From Streptomyces olivaceoviridis (GTDB taxonomy: Bacteria; Actinomycetota; Actinomycetes; Streptomycetales; Streptomycetaceae), in assembly GCF_014650115.1 (NCBI RefSeq), contig NZ_BMUI01000005.1:124001-188000 (forward strand): a stretch of DNA of 64,000 nucleotides, given 5' to 3'. A model generated the notes under the pieces. It had not been told where the DNA came from. It worked only from the letters and a program-made list of their open reading frames with translations, and ran no database searches. Below, one piece after another: positions 16,496-24,816 of this stretch (its first letter is position 1; the number at the start of each line of letters is the position of its first letter). A program made the translations under genes and the position numbers.

Positions 16496-17568
16496 TGCCC
16501 ACCTCCCGCGTTCGGCAGGGTGGCGTCGGCCGTCGGTCCCCGCCCGGCCGGTGCCGGCGGGGTACGGCCGTGCGCCTTCCCCCTCTTCTCCAGATGCGTC
16601 TGGTGGACGCGGCCACCGACCACCGTGCCGAGCACGACCAGGCCGATGAGGAAGTTCACCCAGCTCGGGTCGAGCGAGAACTGGGCGCGCGCGGCGTCGA
16701 TGAGCCGCATCACGAACGCCGCCAGCACCGTGCCGAACACCGCGACGGAGCCCCCGCTGAGCCCGACGCCCCCGATGATCGGGGCGGCGAAGCTCGGCAG
16801 CAGCCAGTCGCCGCCCACGCTGCGGTTGACGCCGGGCAGTGACGCCGTCGCGGTCACGGCGGCGACGCCGACCAGGAGGCCGGACAGGGTGTGCGCGAGC
16901 ACGATCTGCCGGTCGGTGGAGATGCCGGACAGCCTCGCCGCCAGCGGGTTGCCGCCTGCCGCGAGGAGCCGTCGTCCGGCGGTCGCGCGGTACAGGAACA
17001 CGGCCAGCAGTCCCGCCACGGCGAGTGCGGTGAGGAACACCAGCGGGACGTTCAGCGGGGCCGCCCTGCCGAGCTCCTTGAGGGCCGGTGAGTAACCGTC
17101 GACGGTACGTGTGCCGGCCAGCCGGTACTGCGCCCCCAGCAGGATGGTCATCACGCCGAGCGTGACGATGAAGCCGTTGATCCGCGTGGCCACGATGAAG
17201 ACACCGGTCACCAGACCGACCAGCATCGCCGTGAGGACGCCGGCCGCCACCGCGATGGGTGCCGGGACGCCGCCGTCGGCCATCAGGACGCCCATCAGAC
17301 AGGCCGTGCAGCCTCCCAGGGCGCCGACGGCGAGGTTGAGCTGTCCGACGCACAGGGCGACCATCTGGGCCAGCCCGATGAGGACCGGCGTGGCCAGGTA
17401 CTGGAGGAAGGTCCGTACCGACGGTCCTTGGAAGAACTCGCCCGACGAGGCGATCCCCAGGGCCAGGTAGCCGCCCAGCGTGACGCACAGCAGTGTCGTG
17501 GTCGTGGAGCGGGAGAAGCGGCGCAGGGCCGCGGAGGTCCGGGCTCCGTACTCATTGATCGTGATCAC
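16492..17568 (-). CDS. Sugar ABC importer permease (RbsC-like), second
   Basis: A 358-residue integral membrane protein with about nine hydrophobic segments of the BPD_transp_2 family. Diagnostic stretches are LALCVGQLNLAVGA-like (ALCVGQLNLAVGALG), GFIVTLGVMTIL, and the cytoplasmic coupling loop AAGGNPLAARLSGI. The C-terminal ~35 residues are basic and disordered. The GTG start overlaps the stop of the upstream permease. Two different permeases in one operon imply a heteromeric channel. Confidence 0.94.
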   Translation of the reverse strand: MITINEYGARTSAALRRFSRSTTTTLLCVTLGGYLALGIASSGEFFQGPSVRTFLQYLATPVLIGLAQMVALCVGQLNLAVGALGGCTACLMGVLMADGGVPAPIAVAAGVLTAMLVGLVTGVFIVATRINGFIVTLGVMTILLGAQYRLAGTRTVDGYSPALKELGRAAPLNVPLVFLTALAVAGLLAVFLYRATAGRRLLAAGGNPLAARLSGISTDRQIVLAHTLSGLLVGVAAVTATASLPGVNRSVGGDWLLPSFAAPIIGGVGLSGGSVAVFGTVLAAFVMRLIDAARAQFSLDPSWVNFLIGLVVLGTVVGGRVHQTHLEKRGKAHGRTPPAPAGRGPTADATLPNAGGGQ

Positions 17569-18641
17569 GTGGAGCGCACCACCTTGCGGTAGGACACGAC
17601 GGCGCGCACCCGGTCGGCCGACAGGGCCAGCAGCAGGACGCAGCCGAGGTAGATGTTCAGGCTCTCCAGGCCGACGCCGAGCAGGTCCAGGCCCTTGCGG
17701 ATGACCGCGACGAGGGAGGTGCCCAGCAGCGCTCCGACCACGCAGACGACCCCGCCGGTGAGGAGGGTGCCGCCGAGGACCGCGCCGAGGAACGAGGGCA
17801 GCATGAAGTCGTCGCCGATGGAGGCGCGGAACGTGCCGGTGCTGACAGCGGCCATGAATCCGGCGAGCGCGGCGAGCAGTCCGGACAGGCTGTGCGCGAG
17901 GATCACGCGGCGGCCCGTGGGGATGCCCGACAACTCCGCCGCCTTCGGGTTGGCCCCCGTCAGCAGCAGCTCCCGGCCCATCCGGGTGCGGGTGTACAGG
18001 AAACCGAGACCGACCAGTGCCAGCACCGTGAACTGCGCCATCTGCGGCACGGCCGGGGATCCGCAGACGCGACCGACGCAGATGTCGGCGAGTGAGGCGG
18101 AGCGCAGGTCCAGCAGCCCGCTGGGCCGCGTGGTGAAGGCCGCGTTCTCGGTCAGCGCCGAGTAGAGCAGGGAGACCAGTCCCATCAGCGCGAAGTCCAT
18201 GGCCAGGGTGACCACGAAGGAGCTCACACCGGTCCGGGCGATGATCCAGCCCGTCAGGCCGCCGATGACGGCTCCGGCGAACAGACAGACCAGGAGGCCG
18301 AGTTGGAGCGGAAGGTGGAGCCGGTCGTAGCCGAGGCCGGCGAAGAGGGCACCGAAGGCCGCCATCCGGCCTACGGCGAGGTTCATGTGTCCCACGGAGA
18401 GGACGGCCAGCTGGGCGAGCGCCACCACGGTCAGCGTCGAGATCTCCCGCAGCAGGGGGAACAGCACGAGCCGCTGGTCGAGGAACGCCGGGCGCAGGAC
18501 GCCGAACAGCGCGGCGAGGGCGACGGTGAGCACCAGGAGCCCGAGCCGCTGGTCCACCCAGAACGGCAGCCGCCGCGGGGGGCGCTGTGCGCCGGCCGCC
18601 TCGCCGGCCACGTGCTCCGGTGCCGTGACGGGTGTCCTCAT
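17565..18641 (-). CDS. Sugar ABC importer permease (RbsC-like), first
   Basis: A 358-residue BPD_transp_2 permease. It has multiple hydrophobic helices, LSVGHMNLAVGRMAA, SSFVVTLAMDFALMG and the coupling loop LTGANPKAAELSGI. The ATG overlaps the dehydratase stop (ATGA). A loop with two cysteines (ADICVGRVCGSP) between mid helices is unusual for the family and could lie on the outside. It works with the second permease and the two-domain ATPase. Confidence 0.94.
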   Translation of the reverse strand: MRTPVTAPEHVAGEAAGAQRPPRRLPFWVDQRLGLLVLTVALAALFGVLRPAFLDQRLVLFPLLREISTLTVVALAQLAVLSVGHMNLAVGRMAAFGALFAGLGYDRLHLPLQLGLLVCLFAGAVIGGLTGWIIARTGVSSFVVTLAMDFALMGLVSLLYSALTENAAFTTRPSGLLDLRSASLADICVGRVCGSPAVPQMAQFTVLALVGLGFLYTRTRMGRELLLTGANPKAAELSGIPTGRRVILAHSLSGLLAALAGFMAAVSTGTFRASIGDDFMLPSFLGAVLGGTLLTGGVVCVVGALLGTSLVAVIRKGLDLLGVGLESLNIYLGCVLLLALSADRVRAVVSYRKVVRST

Positions 18642-19726
18642 GCCACCCTCCTGTCGTCGATGGCGTCCATGTCCCAGTCGATCCCGATCCCCGGCACGTC
18701 CGGTGCCACCGCCCGTCCGTCACGGACCGTCAGCTCGGTGCGGGTCACCGCTCTCAACTGCGGGATGTACTCGACGAACATGCCGTTGGGCACCGCGGCG
18801 GCCAGGCTCACGTGCAGTTCCATCAGGAAGTGCGGACAGACCATGGCGTTGTGGCTCTCCGCCGTGTGCGCGACCTTCAGCCACGGGGTGATGCCGCCGA
18901 CGCGCGCGGCGTCGACCTGCACGACAGAGGCGGCGCCCGACTCCAGGTACGTGCGGAACTGCATGGCGGAGTACAGGGATTCACCGACGGCGAGGGGGAT
19001 TCTCGTCGCGGCGGCCAGGCGGGCGTGTCCGCTGACGTCGTCGGCCGGGAGGGGCTCCTCGAACCAGTACGGTCCGTAGGGCTCAAGGGCAGCCGCGAGG
19101 TGGAGGGCCGACGAGATGGTCTGTGACTGGTTGGCGTCGGTCATGATGTGCATGGACGGGCCGACCGCCTCGCGGACGGCGCGCAGCCGCTCGGCGTCCT
19201 CGGCCACGTGCGGCTTCCCCACCTTGATCTTGACGCCCGCCCATCCGGCCCGCTGGGCCGCGCGGGCGGAACGGACCAGGTCGTCGGTGCTCAGGTGGAG
19301 CCAGCCGCCCTCGGTGTCGTAGAGCGGGACCTCCTGGCGGTGGCCGCCGGCCAGCCGCCACAGCGGTTCACCGGCGCGCTTGCACCGCAGGTCCCACAGG
19401 GCGGTGTCCACGGCGGCGAGGGCCAGGGAGGTGATGGCCCCGGTGGTGGTGGCCCGTGTCGTGGCGAACAGCCGCTGCCACAACGCCTCGACGTTACGGG
19501 CGTCCGCTCCGACGAGGAGGGGCAGCAGGTGCTCCCGGAGCAGGGCCAGGACGGATGATCCGCCGGTGCCGATCGTGTAGGCGTAGCCGGTTCCCCGGAG
19601 GCCGTCCCCGGTGGTGATCTGGACGAGGATCGTCTCCTGTTTGACGAAGGCCTGCACGGCGTCCGTGCGGTCCGTCTCCACCGCGATGTCGGCGAGCAGC
19701 GCGGTCGCGGTCGTGATGATGGTCAT
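18638..19726 (-). CDS. Enolase-superfamily dehydratase (mandelate racemase group)
   Basis: A 362-residue mandelate racemase/muconate lactonising enzyme-type protein. After the capping domain, the barrel shows the KxK acid-base motif in VKIKVGK, metal ligands in MTDANQS, WFEEPL and VGESLY, and a histidine in VCPHFLMELH. This arrangement suits acid-sugar dehydratases (rhamnonate, fuconate, galactonate types). It lies inside the importer operon (35 bp after the binding protein, overlapping the first permease). The imported compound may therefore be a sugar acid or be oxidised to one. The exact substrate is not deducible. Confidence 0.9.
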   Translation of the reverse strand: MTIITTATALLADIAVETDRTDAVQAFVKQETILVQITTGDGLRGTGYAYTIGTGGSSVLALLREHLLPLLVGADARNVEALWQRLFATTRATTTGAITSLALAAVDTALWDLRCKRAGEPLWRLAGGHRQEVPLYDTEGGWLHLSTDDLVRSARAAQRAGWAGVKIKVGKPHVAEDAERLRAVREAVGPSMHIMTDANQSQTISSALHLAAALEPYGPYWFEEPLPADDVSGHARLAAATRIPLAVGESLYSAMQFRTYLESGAASVVQVDAARVGGITPWLKVAHTAESHNAMVCPHFLMELHVSLAAAVPNGMFVEYIPQLRAVTRTELTVRDGRAVAPDVPGIGIDWDMDAIDDRRVA

Positions 19727-19761
19727 CGGGCGGGGTCCGCTTTCCGTAGGGCCGTCGGTGG

Positions 19762-20853
19762 TCACTCGCAGACGAGGAGCGTGTCCGCGAACTCCTTCTT
19801 GAGCTGCTCGGTCCTCGCTTTCCTGGCCGCGTCGTAGGTGCCCGCGTTCGCCTTCGTGACCACGAACGAACCGGAGTCGACGGTCTGGCCCGGGTGGCGC
19901 ATGGCGCACTGCTTCGTCTGCAACAGCGCCAGCGCCCAGGTGCCCACCTCGGCCTGTCCCACGGGGTTCTGCACGACGGTCGCGGCGACCGAGCCGTCCT
20001 TGATCGCGCCGAGGATCTTGGCGTCGTCGTCGATGGCGACGACCTTGGCGGCGGACCCGGAACTCCTCACCGCGTCGGCGGCGGCGACGGCGGGGTTGTA
20101 GGCGGTGGTGACGATGCCCTGGATCCGGTCGCCCTTGGCCGCGAGCAGGTCGGAGACCGCCTTCTGCGCGGTTTGCAGGTCCTTGTCGACGTCGGTGATG
20201 GTCTGCAACAGCCTGACCTTGCCGCCGGTCTCCTTCACCGCCTTGGCCACGCCCTTGATGCGCAGCTGTGTGTTGGCGTCCACGTTGTTGCCGGTGAGGT
20301 GAACGAGCGTGCCCTTGCCGCCCATTGCGTCGATCGCGGCCCTGGCCGCCTTGTAGGCGGCGACCTCGACGTCCGTGGACAGGCAGAAGTCGGCCTTGTC
20401 GGTGGGGCCGGCCGGGCAGGAGGCGAGAGAGGCCACGGCGAAACCCTGTGACCTGAGGTCCTCGAAGGTGGTGTTGATGTCGGTGGGCGACACCCCGAAG
20501 ACCCCGAACGCGTTGTACCCGCGGGCCGCGAGCGTGGAGAGCAGGTTGTCCTGCTTCTGCTGGTCCCACTCGGCGGTCTCGTCGAAGGTCACGCCCCCGA
20601 GGCCGTACTCCTTCTTCGCGGCGGCGCCCGCGGCTTTCCAGGGCTGGAAGTACGGGTGGGCGCCGCCGGGCACGAGGGCCACCTTGACGCCCGACCCGTC
20701 GGCCAACTCGGCGCTGCCGGTGCCGGACTTGCCGGTCGCGGGGGCCCGGGTGCCGGTGTCGGCGCCGGAGTTCTTGATGGTGCAGGCCGCCGGGGCCGCC
20801 AAGAGCACGGCGGCGGCAACCCCTGAGAGGACGGAACGGGTCGGGGGACGCAT
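19762..20853 (-). CDS. Periplasmic-type sugar-binding protein (ABC importer)
   Basis: A 363-residue type I substrate-binding protein. The N-terminal signal sequence ends AAPAAC, an acceptable but non-canonical lipobox, so it is probably a lipoprotein. The body shows ribose-binding-protein features: VALVPGGAHPYFQPWKAAG, DQQKQDNLLSTLAARG, GVSPTDIN and later VTTAYNPAVAAADAVR. The ATG at 20853 is chosen since GGGGAG lies 8 nt before it; two GTG codons immediately upstream are too close to that site. It is the first gene of the leftward operon and is divergent from the ROK regulator. Confidence 0.92.
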   Translation of the reverse strand: MRPPTRSVLSGVAAAVLLAAPAACTIKNSGADTGTRAPATGKSGTGSAELADGSGVKVALVPGGAHPYFQPWKAAGAAAKKEYGLGGVTFDETAEWDQQKQDNLLSTLAARGYNAFGVFGVSPTDINTTFEDLRSQGFAVASLASCPAGPTDKADFCLSTDVEVAAYKAARAAIDAMGGKGTLVHLTGNNVDANTQLRIKGVAKAVKETGGKVRLLQTITDVDKDLQTAQKAVSDLLAAKGDRIQGIVTTAYNPAVAAADAVRSSGSAAKVVAIDDDAKILGAIKDGSVAATVVQNPVGQAEVGTWALALLQTKQCAMRHPGQTVDSGSFVVTKANAGTYDAARKARTEQLKKEFADTLLVCE

Positions 20854-20875
20854 CTCCACCACTCCCCAGAATCAA

Positions 20876-21036
20876 ATAGGAAATCGGTACGGCGATGCTT
20901 GGCCACCCGGCGCCGCGCGTCAACCCCTCGGACCGCACAATCGGTTCCGACCTGCTCGGAGAGGCGTACGGGCCCGGCCGTGACGGTCCGTCGCTCGGTC
21001 ATCGTCACGTCGGACCGGATCAAAACCCTATAGGAA
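20876..21036. promoter_or_regulatory. Two TTCCTAT elements between binding protein and ROK gene
   Basis: ATAGGAA occurs at 20876-20882 and again at 21030-21036, the latter within the 8-bp palindrome CCTATAGG (21027-21034). Both stand out in a GC-rich 387-bp divergent region and flank the likely leftward promoter. They are possible sites for the ROK or GntR regulator; no experiment or comparison supports this here. Confidence 0.3.
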
Positions 21037-21203
21037 TCATGACGTCAACAGTGGACCCCGGGTCCTGCTGGGAACGGCCGAGATGCTGCCACCGACACCG
21101 GACCCGAGTCCTTCGATCCACCGTCAGAATGCGCGCACTGCCAGCCGTTTCAGAGGTTCAGCGCCCCTCCGGTAAGCACTTCTGAAGAAGTGTGGTTTTT
21201 TCA

Positions 21204-21233
21204 TTGACAGCGGAAAAGAGTCACGCCTAGGTT
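21204..21233 (+). promoter_or_regulatory. Promoter of ROK gene, apparently leaderless
   Basis: TTGACA (21204-21209) and TAGGTT (21228-21233) are separated by 18 bp. The ATG begins 8 nt after the -10 (position 21241), where transcription should start, and no ribosome site is present. The mRNA therefore appears leaderless. Confidence 0.6.
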
Positions 21234-21240
21234 TCCGGCC

Positions 21241-22452
21241 ATGCGCCCGACCTCCCCCCGTGAGTCGGTCCCCACGATGACTCCGGCCGCTTCCCTGGTC
21301 TTCACCACACTGCTCTCCCACGGCCCGCTCACCCGGGCCGAGGTCGCGCGGCGGACCAGCCTCTCCGCCGCCGCCGTCACCAAGGCGGTCCGTCCGCTGA
21401 TGGAACTCGGCTACCTGGTCGAGGGGGTGGACGAAGAGGCGCCGCCCGCCGTGGGACGCCCGGCCAGCCTGGTGTGGGTGGACGGCGGGAAGGCGCTGTT
21501 CATCGGGCTCAAGGTGACAGGCGACGAGATCATCGCCGTACTGGCCGACCTGTGTTGTCGTATCCGGATGTCCCGGCACGTACACCTCACGGGCCGCGAG
21601 CCGGAGGTGGTGCTCCCCGCGATCATCGCGCTGGTACAGGAGTTGCTCACCGAAGCCGTCGGATTCGGCGTGCGGGTGCGGGGGCTGGGCATCGCGATCT
21701 CGGGGGACGTGGACCGGGCCGAGGGGGTGGTCCGTTACTCGCCCTTCCTGGAGTGGCGAGACGTGCCGCTCGCCGAACTCACCGCCGCCGCGACCGGGTT
21801 GCCGGTCACGGTCGACAACGACGTGCGGGCGCTCACGGTCGCCGAGCACTGGTTCGGGGCCGGAGTCGGACTCTCGCACTTCGCCCTGGTGACCGTGGGC
21901 GCCGGCATCGGCTGTGGCCTGGTGGTGCACGGACGGGTGGTGTCGGGCGCGCACGGCGTGGCCGGCGAGATCGGGCATCTGTCCCTCGACCCGCTCGGCC
22001 CGCGGTGCCACTGCGGCAACCGGGGATGCGTGGAGGCGATCGCGGCGGACCCCGCGATCGTCCGCGCGGTGCGCGCGGCCACCGGCAAGCAGGTGACCGA
22101 CACCGCCGAGGCGCTGGACCTGGCCCACCGGGAGGACCCCGGTGCCCGCGCGGTCTACGCACGGGCCGGCGAGGCCATCGGCAAGGCGATCGGCTCCCTG
22201 GTGAACATCCTCGGTCCCGAGCGGGTGATCATCTCCGGGGAGGGCCTGGCCGCCTACGACCTCTTCGCCGAGGGCATCCGGAACGCGTTCGCCGCGTCCG
22301 CCTTCGGTACCGCCGCACGCTGTGACGTGGTGACACGTCCTCTCCCCTTCGAGGAGTGGGCCCGCGGGGCCGCGGCCACCGCGATCCAGTCCTTCATGGG
22401 ATCGGACACGTACGAGGAGCAGACCATGACGCTGCACAGTCGCGGCCCGTAG
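21241..22452 (+). CDS. ROK-family transcriptional regulator
   Basis: A 403-residue ROK repressor. The N-terminal helix-turn-helix is LTRAEVARRTSLSAAAVTK with ELGYLVE in the wing. The C-terminal sugar-kinase-like domain has VRGLGIAISGDVD, VDNDVRALTVAEHWFGAG, the glycine-rich VGAGIGCGLVV, GEIGHLSLD, and the zinc site CHCGNRGCVE. ROK regulators with this layout respond to sugars or phosphosugars. It is divergent from the binding-protein operon and upstream of the secreted glycosidases, so it probably controls one or both. Confidence 0.95.
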   Translation: MRPTSPRESVPTMTPAASLVFTTLLSHGPLTRAEVARRTSLSAAAVTKAVRPLMELGYLVEGVDEEAPPAVGRPASLVWVDGGKALFIGLKVTGDEIIAVLADLCCRIRMSRHVHLTGREPEVVLPAIIALVQELLTEAVGFGVRVRGLGIAISGDVDRAEGVVRYSPFLEWRDVPLAELTAAATGLPVTVDNDVRALTVAEHWFGAGVGLSHFALVTVGAGIGCGLVVHGRVVSGAHGVAGEIGHLSLDPLGPRCHCGNRGCVEAIAADPAIVRAVRAATGKQVTDTAEALDLAHREDPGARAVYARAGEAIGKAIGSLVNILGPERVIISGEGLAAYDLFAEGIRNAFAASAFGTAARCDVVTRPLPFEEWARGAAATAIQSFMGSDTYEEQTMTLHSRGP

Positions 22453-22819
22453 GCCGCCGACGCCTCCCGCCGCCGGACGGCCCCCAGGCGCTGTCCGGCG
22501 CCGGGGCCGCCACGAGCCCGGCGCCGCCCGCACTCGCCGACGGCGACGCGCGGCCGGACGCGAAGACGGTTCCCCTCCCCACGTTCGTCGCGTCAGGTGC
22601 GCCCATGACCGCGACCCCCTGCTCTCCTGGTGCGCCGCACGCCACGGCGACGGCGCACCAGCGGGCTCCCCATCGGCTCGGGCACGGACCGAGCCGCCGT
22701 TCCGACGCCCCGGCGGTCGGCCGCTCGACCGCCTCCCCCGGCGTCCCGCCCGGTACCGCACCCGTCCCCCACCGGGTACCACCGCACGATTCCGCTCACC
22801 CACCCCCAGGAGGCGACCC
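22453..22819. other. Intergenic stretch before GH27 gene
   Basis: 367 bp without a supported gene. The first part holds overlapping GC-rich hairpins, the best being GGCGCCGGG (22497-22505) paired with CCCGGCGCC (22517-22525), a possible terminator for the ROK gene. The rest should hold the GH27 promoter, but I see no convincing -35/-10 pair. AGGAGG sits 6 nt before the GH27 ATG. Confidence 0.4.
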
Positions 22820-24706
22820 ATGCGGTCATCCCCGTACACAGCCCTGCGCGGAACCCGCCCCGGCTTCCCGCGCCGCACCCTCAGAGCGACGCTGGTGCTG
22901 GCCGTCACGGCCGGACTCGCCACAGCGGTCCCGGCCGTCGACCAGGCCATGGCCGCCACCGCCAAGTCCTCGTCCACGGCCACGGCCACGGCCACTGATT
23001 CCGCTTCGACGACGGCCGACGCCACCTCCGGTCTCGCGGCCAAGCCCTACATGGGCTGGTCGAGTTGGAGCATGCAGTCCTCCCAGTACCCGGGGCTGAA
23101 TCCGGACGGCAGCTACAGCTACCTCACCGAGGCCAACGTGCTGAAGCAGGCGGACGCCTTGGCCGCCACGCTGAAGAAGTACGGCTACGAGTACGTCAAC
23201 ATCGACGCCGGCTGGTGGATGGACCAGAACTGGACGTCCGAGTTCGACCAGTACGGCCGGCAGACGCCCGACCCGGTCCGGTTCCCGAACGGGATGAAGT
23301 CCGTCGCCGACCACATCCACGCCAAGGGCCTCAAGGCCGGCATCTACCTGCCCGTCGGCCTGGAGAAGGGGGCGTACGGCGAGGGCAAGGTGCCGATCCG
23401 GAACGCCCCCGGCTGCACCACCGCGGACGTGGTCTACCCCGACCTGCGCACCACCAACGGCTGGGACAGCGCCTACAAGCTGGACTTCGACAACCCCTGC
23501 GCGCAGAAGTACATCGACTCGCAGGCACAGATGCTCGCGGACTGGGGCTACGACTTCCTGAAGCTCGACGGCGTGGGTCCCGGCTCGTTCAAGTCCGGAG
23601 ACAACTACGACAACGTCCCGGACGTCGCCGCCTGGCACAAGGCCATCGGTGACACCGGACGCCCGATGCACCTGGAACTGTCCTGGTCGCTCGACATCGG
23701 CCACGCCGCCGACTGGAAGAAGTACTCCAACGGCTGGCGCATCGACACCGATGTGGAGTGCTACTGCAAGACCCTGGTCACCTGGGAGAACTCGGTCAAC
23801 GACCGGTGGAACGACGCCCCCGCGTGGAGCGGCAAGGCAGGCCCGGGAGGCTGGAACGACCTCGACGCGATCGACGTCGGCAACGGGGAGATGGACGGCC
23901 TCACCCCTGCCGAGCGGCAGAGCTACATGACCCTGTGGGCCATCAACAAGTCGCCCCTGTACACCGGTGACGACCTCACCAGACTGGACGACTACGGCCT
24001 CTCCCTGCTGACCAACCAGGAGGTCATCGCCGTCGACCAGAACGACTCGCCGGTGGCACGCCCCGTCACGCCGATGGGCGACCAGCAGGTCTGGGGGACC
24101 AGGAACGCGGACGGCAGTTACACCGTCGCCCTGTTCAACCTCGGCGACTCCTCGGCCTCCGTCACCGCTGACTGGGCGTCGTTCGGCTTCACCGGCGCGG
24201 CGTCCGTACGCGACCTGTGGAGGCACCAGAACCTCGGAACGTACAAGAACAGGATCAGCGCGACGCTGCCCGCGCACGGCTCACGGCTGTTCACCGTCAA
24301 GCCGGGCGGCACGCCGCTGGCGACCACCCGCTACGAGGCCGAGTCCGGGAACAACACCCTGACCGGCAACGCCTCCCTCGCCTCGTGCGACTCCTGCTCC
24401 GGCGGCAAGAAGGTCGGCAACCTCTACCTCGACAGCAGGTTGCAGTTCAACGACATCACGGTGAAGAAGGACGGCATCTACACCATCAACGTCGCCTACG
24501 TCAGCGGTGACCCCCGGTCGGTGACCGTCTACTCCAACAGTGGCAACGGCACCCGTCTGAAGTTCCCCTCCACGGGTGGCTGGAGCACGGTCGAGACCGT
24601 CAGCGTCCAGCTGGCCCTGAAGGCGGGCTCCAACAGCATCACGTTCGACAGCGGCTGGGACTACTCCCCCGACATCGACAGGATCGATGTCCCCAAGACC
24701 GCCTGA
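22820..24706 (+). CDS. Secreted GH27 alpha-galactosidase-type enzyme with C-terminal CBM
   Basis: A 628-residue exported protein. The signal peptide (residues ~1-45) starts with several Arg and ends near AMAA; a Ser/Thr/Ala-rich linker follows. The GH27 barrel starts at KPYMGWSSWS and shows YVNIDAGWWMD, KGLKAGIYL, the nucleophile in FLKLDG, and the distal acid in NDLDAIDVGNG. An eight-strand C-terminal sheet domain follows. Residues ~498-628 form a beta-sandwich that looks like CBM35 or CBM6 (TTRYEAES ... FDSGWDYSPDIDRIDV). Expected activity is release of terminal alpha-galactosyl or beta-L-arabinopyranosyl units outside the cell. Confidence 0.9.
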   Translation: MRSSPYTALRGTRPGFPRRTLRATLVLAVTAGLATAVPAVDQAMAATAKSSSTATATATDSASTTADATSGLAAKPYMGWSSWSMQSSQYPGLNPDGSYSYLTEANVLKQADALAATLKKYGYEYVNIDAGWWMDQNWTSEFDQYGRQTPDPVRFPNGMKSVADHIHAKGLKAGIYLPVGLEKGAYGEGKVPIRNAPGCTTADVVYPDLRTTNGWDSAYKLDFDNPCAQKYIDSQAQMLADWGYDFLKLDGVGPGSFKSGDNYDNVPDVAAWHKAIGDTGRPMHLELSWSLDIGHAADWKKYSNGWRIDTDVECYCKTLVTWENSVNDRWNDAPAWSGKAGPGGWNDLDAIDVGNGEMDGLTPAERQSYMTLWAINKSPLYTGDDLTRLDDYGLSLLTNQEVIAVDQNDSPVARPVTPMGDQQVWGTRNADGSYTVALFNLGDSSASVTADWASFGFTGAASVRDLWRHQNLGTYKNRISATLPAHGSRLFTVKPGGTPLATTRYEAESGNNTLTGNASLASCDSCSGGKKVGNLYLDSRLQFNDITVKKDGIYTINVAYVSGDPRSVTVYSNSGNGTRLKFPSTGGWSTVETVSVQLALKAGSNSITFDSGWDYSPDIDRIDVPKTA

Positions 24707-24712
24707 CCCACA

Positions 24713-24742
24713 GGTGGGCCCGGCAACAGTTCCGGGCCCACC
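24713..24742 (+). terminator. Perfect hairpin between GH27 and GH95 genes
   Basis: GGTGGGCCCGG (24713-24723) pairs perfectly with CCGGGCCCACC (24732-24742) around an 8-nt loop, 7 nt after the GH27 stop. There is no U-run, as is common in Streptomyces terminators. It could terminate, or reduce readthrough into, the GH95 gene. Confidence 0.6.
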
Positions 24743-24816
24743 GCCTCGCACCACACCCGACGGCCCCGCATCCGTCGTTCCCGCACGCGCCGTTCCCCGG
24801 ACATGGAGTGCACCAC

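Noticed and set aside
14951..17488. Single 845-codon frame covering ATPase and permease regions
   Set aside because: Only the last 514 codons are the ATPase; the rest is the permease gene read in another frame.
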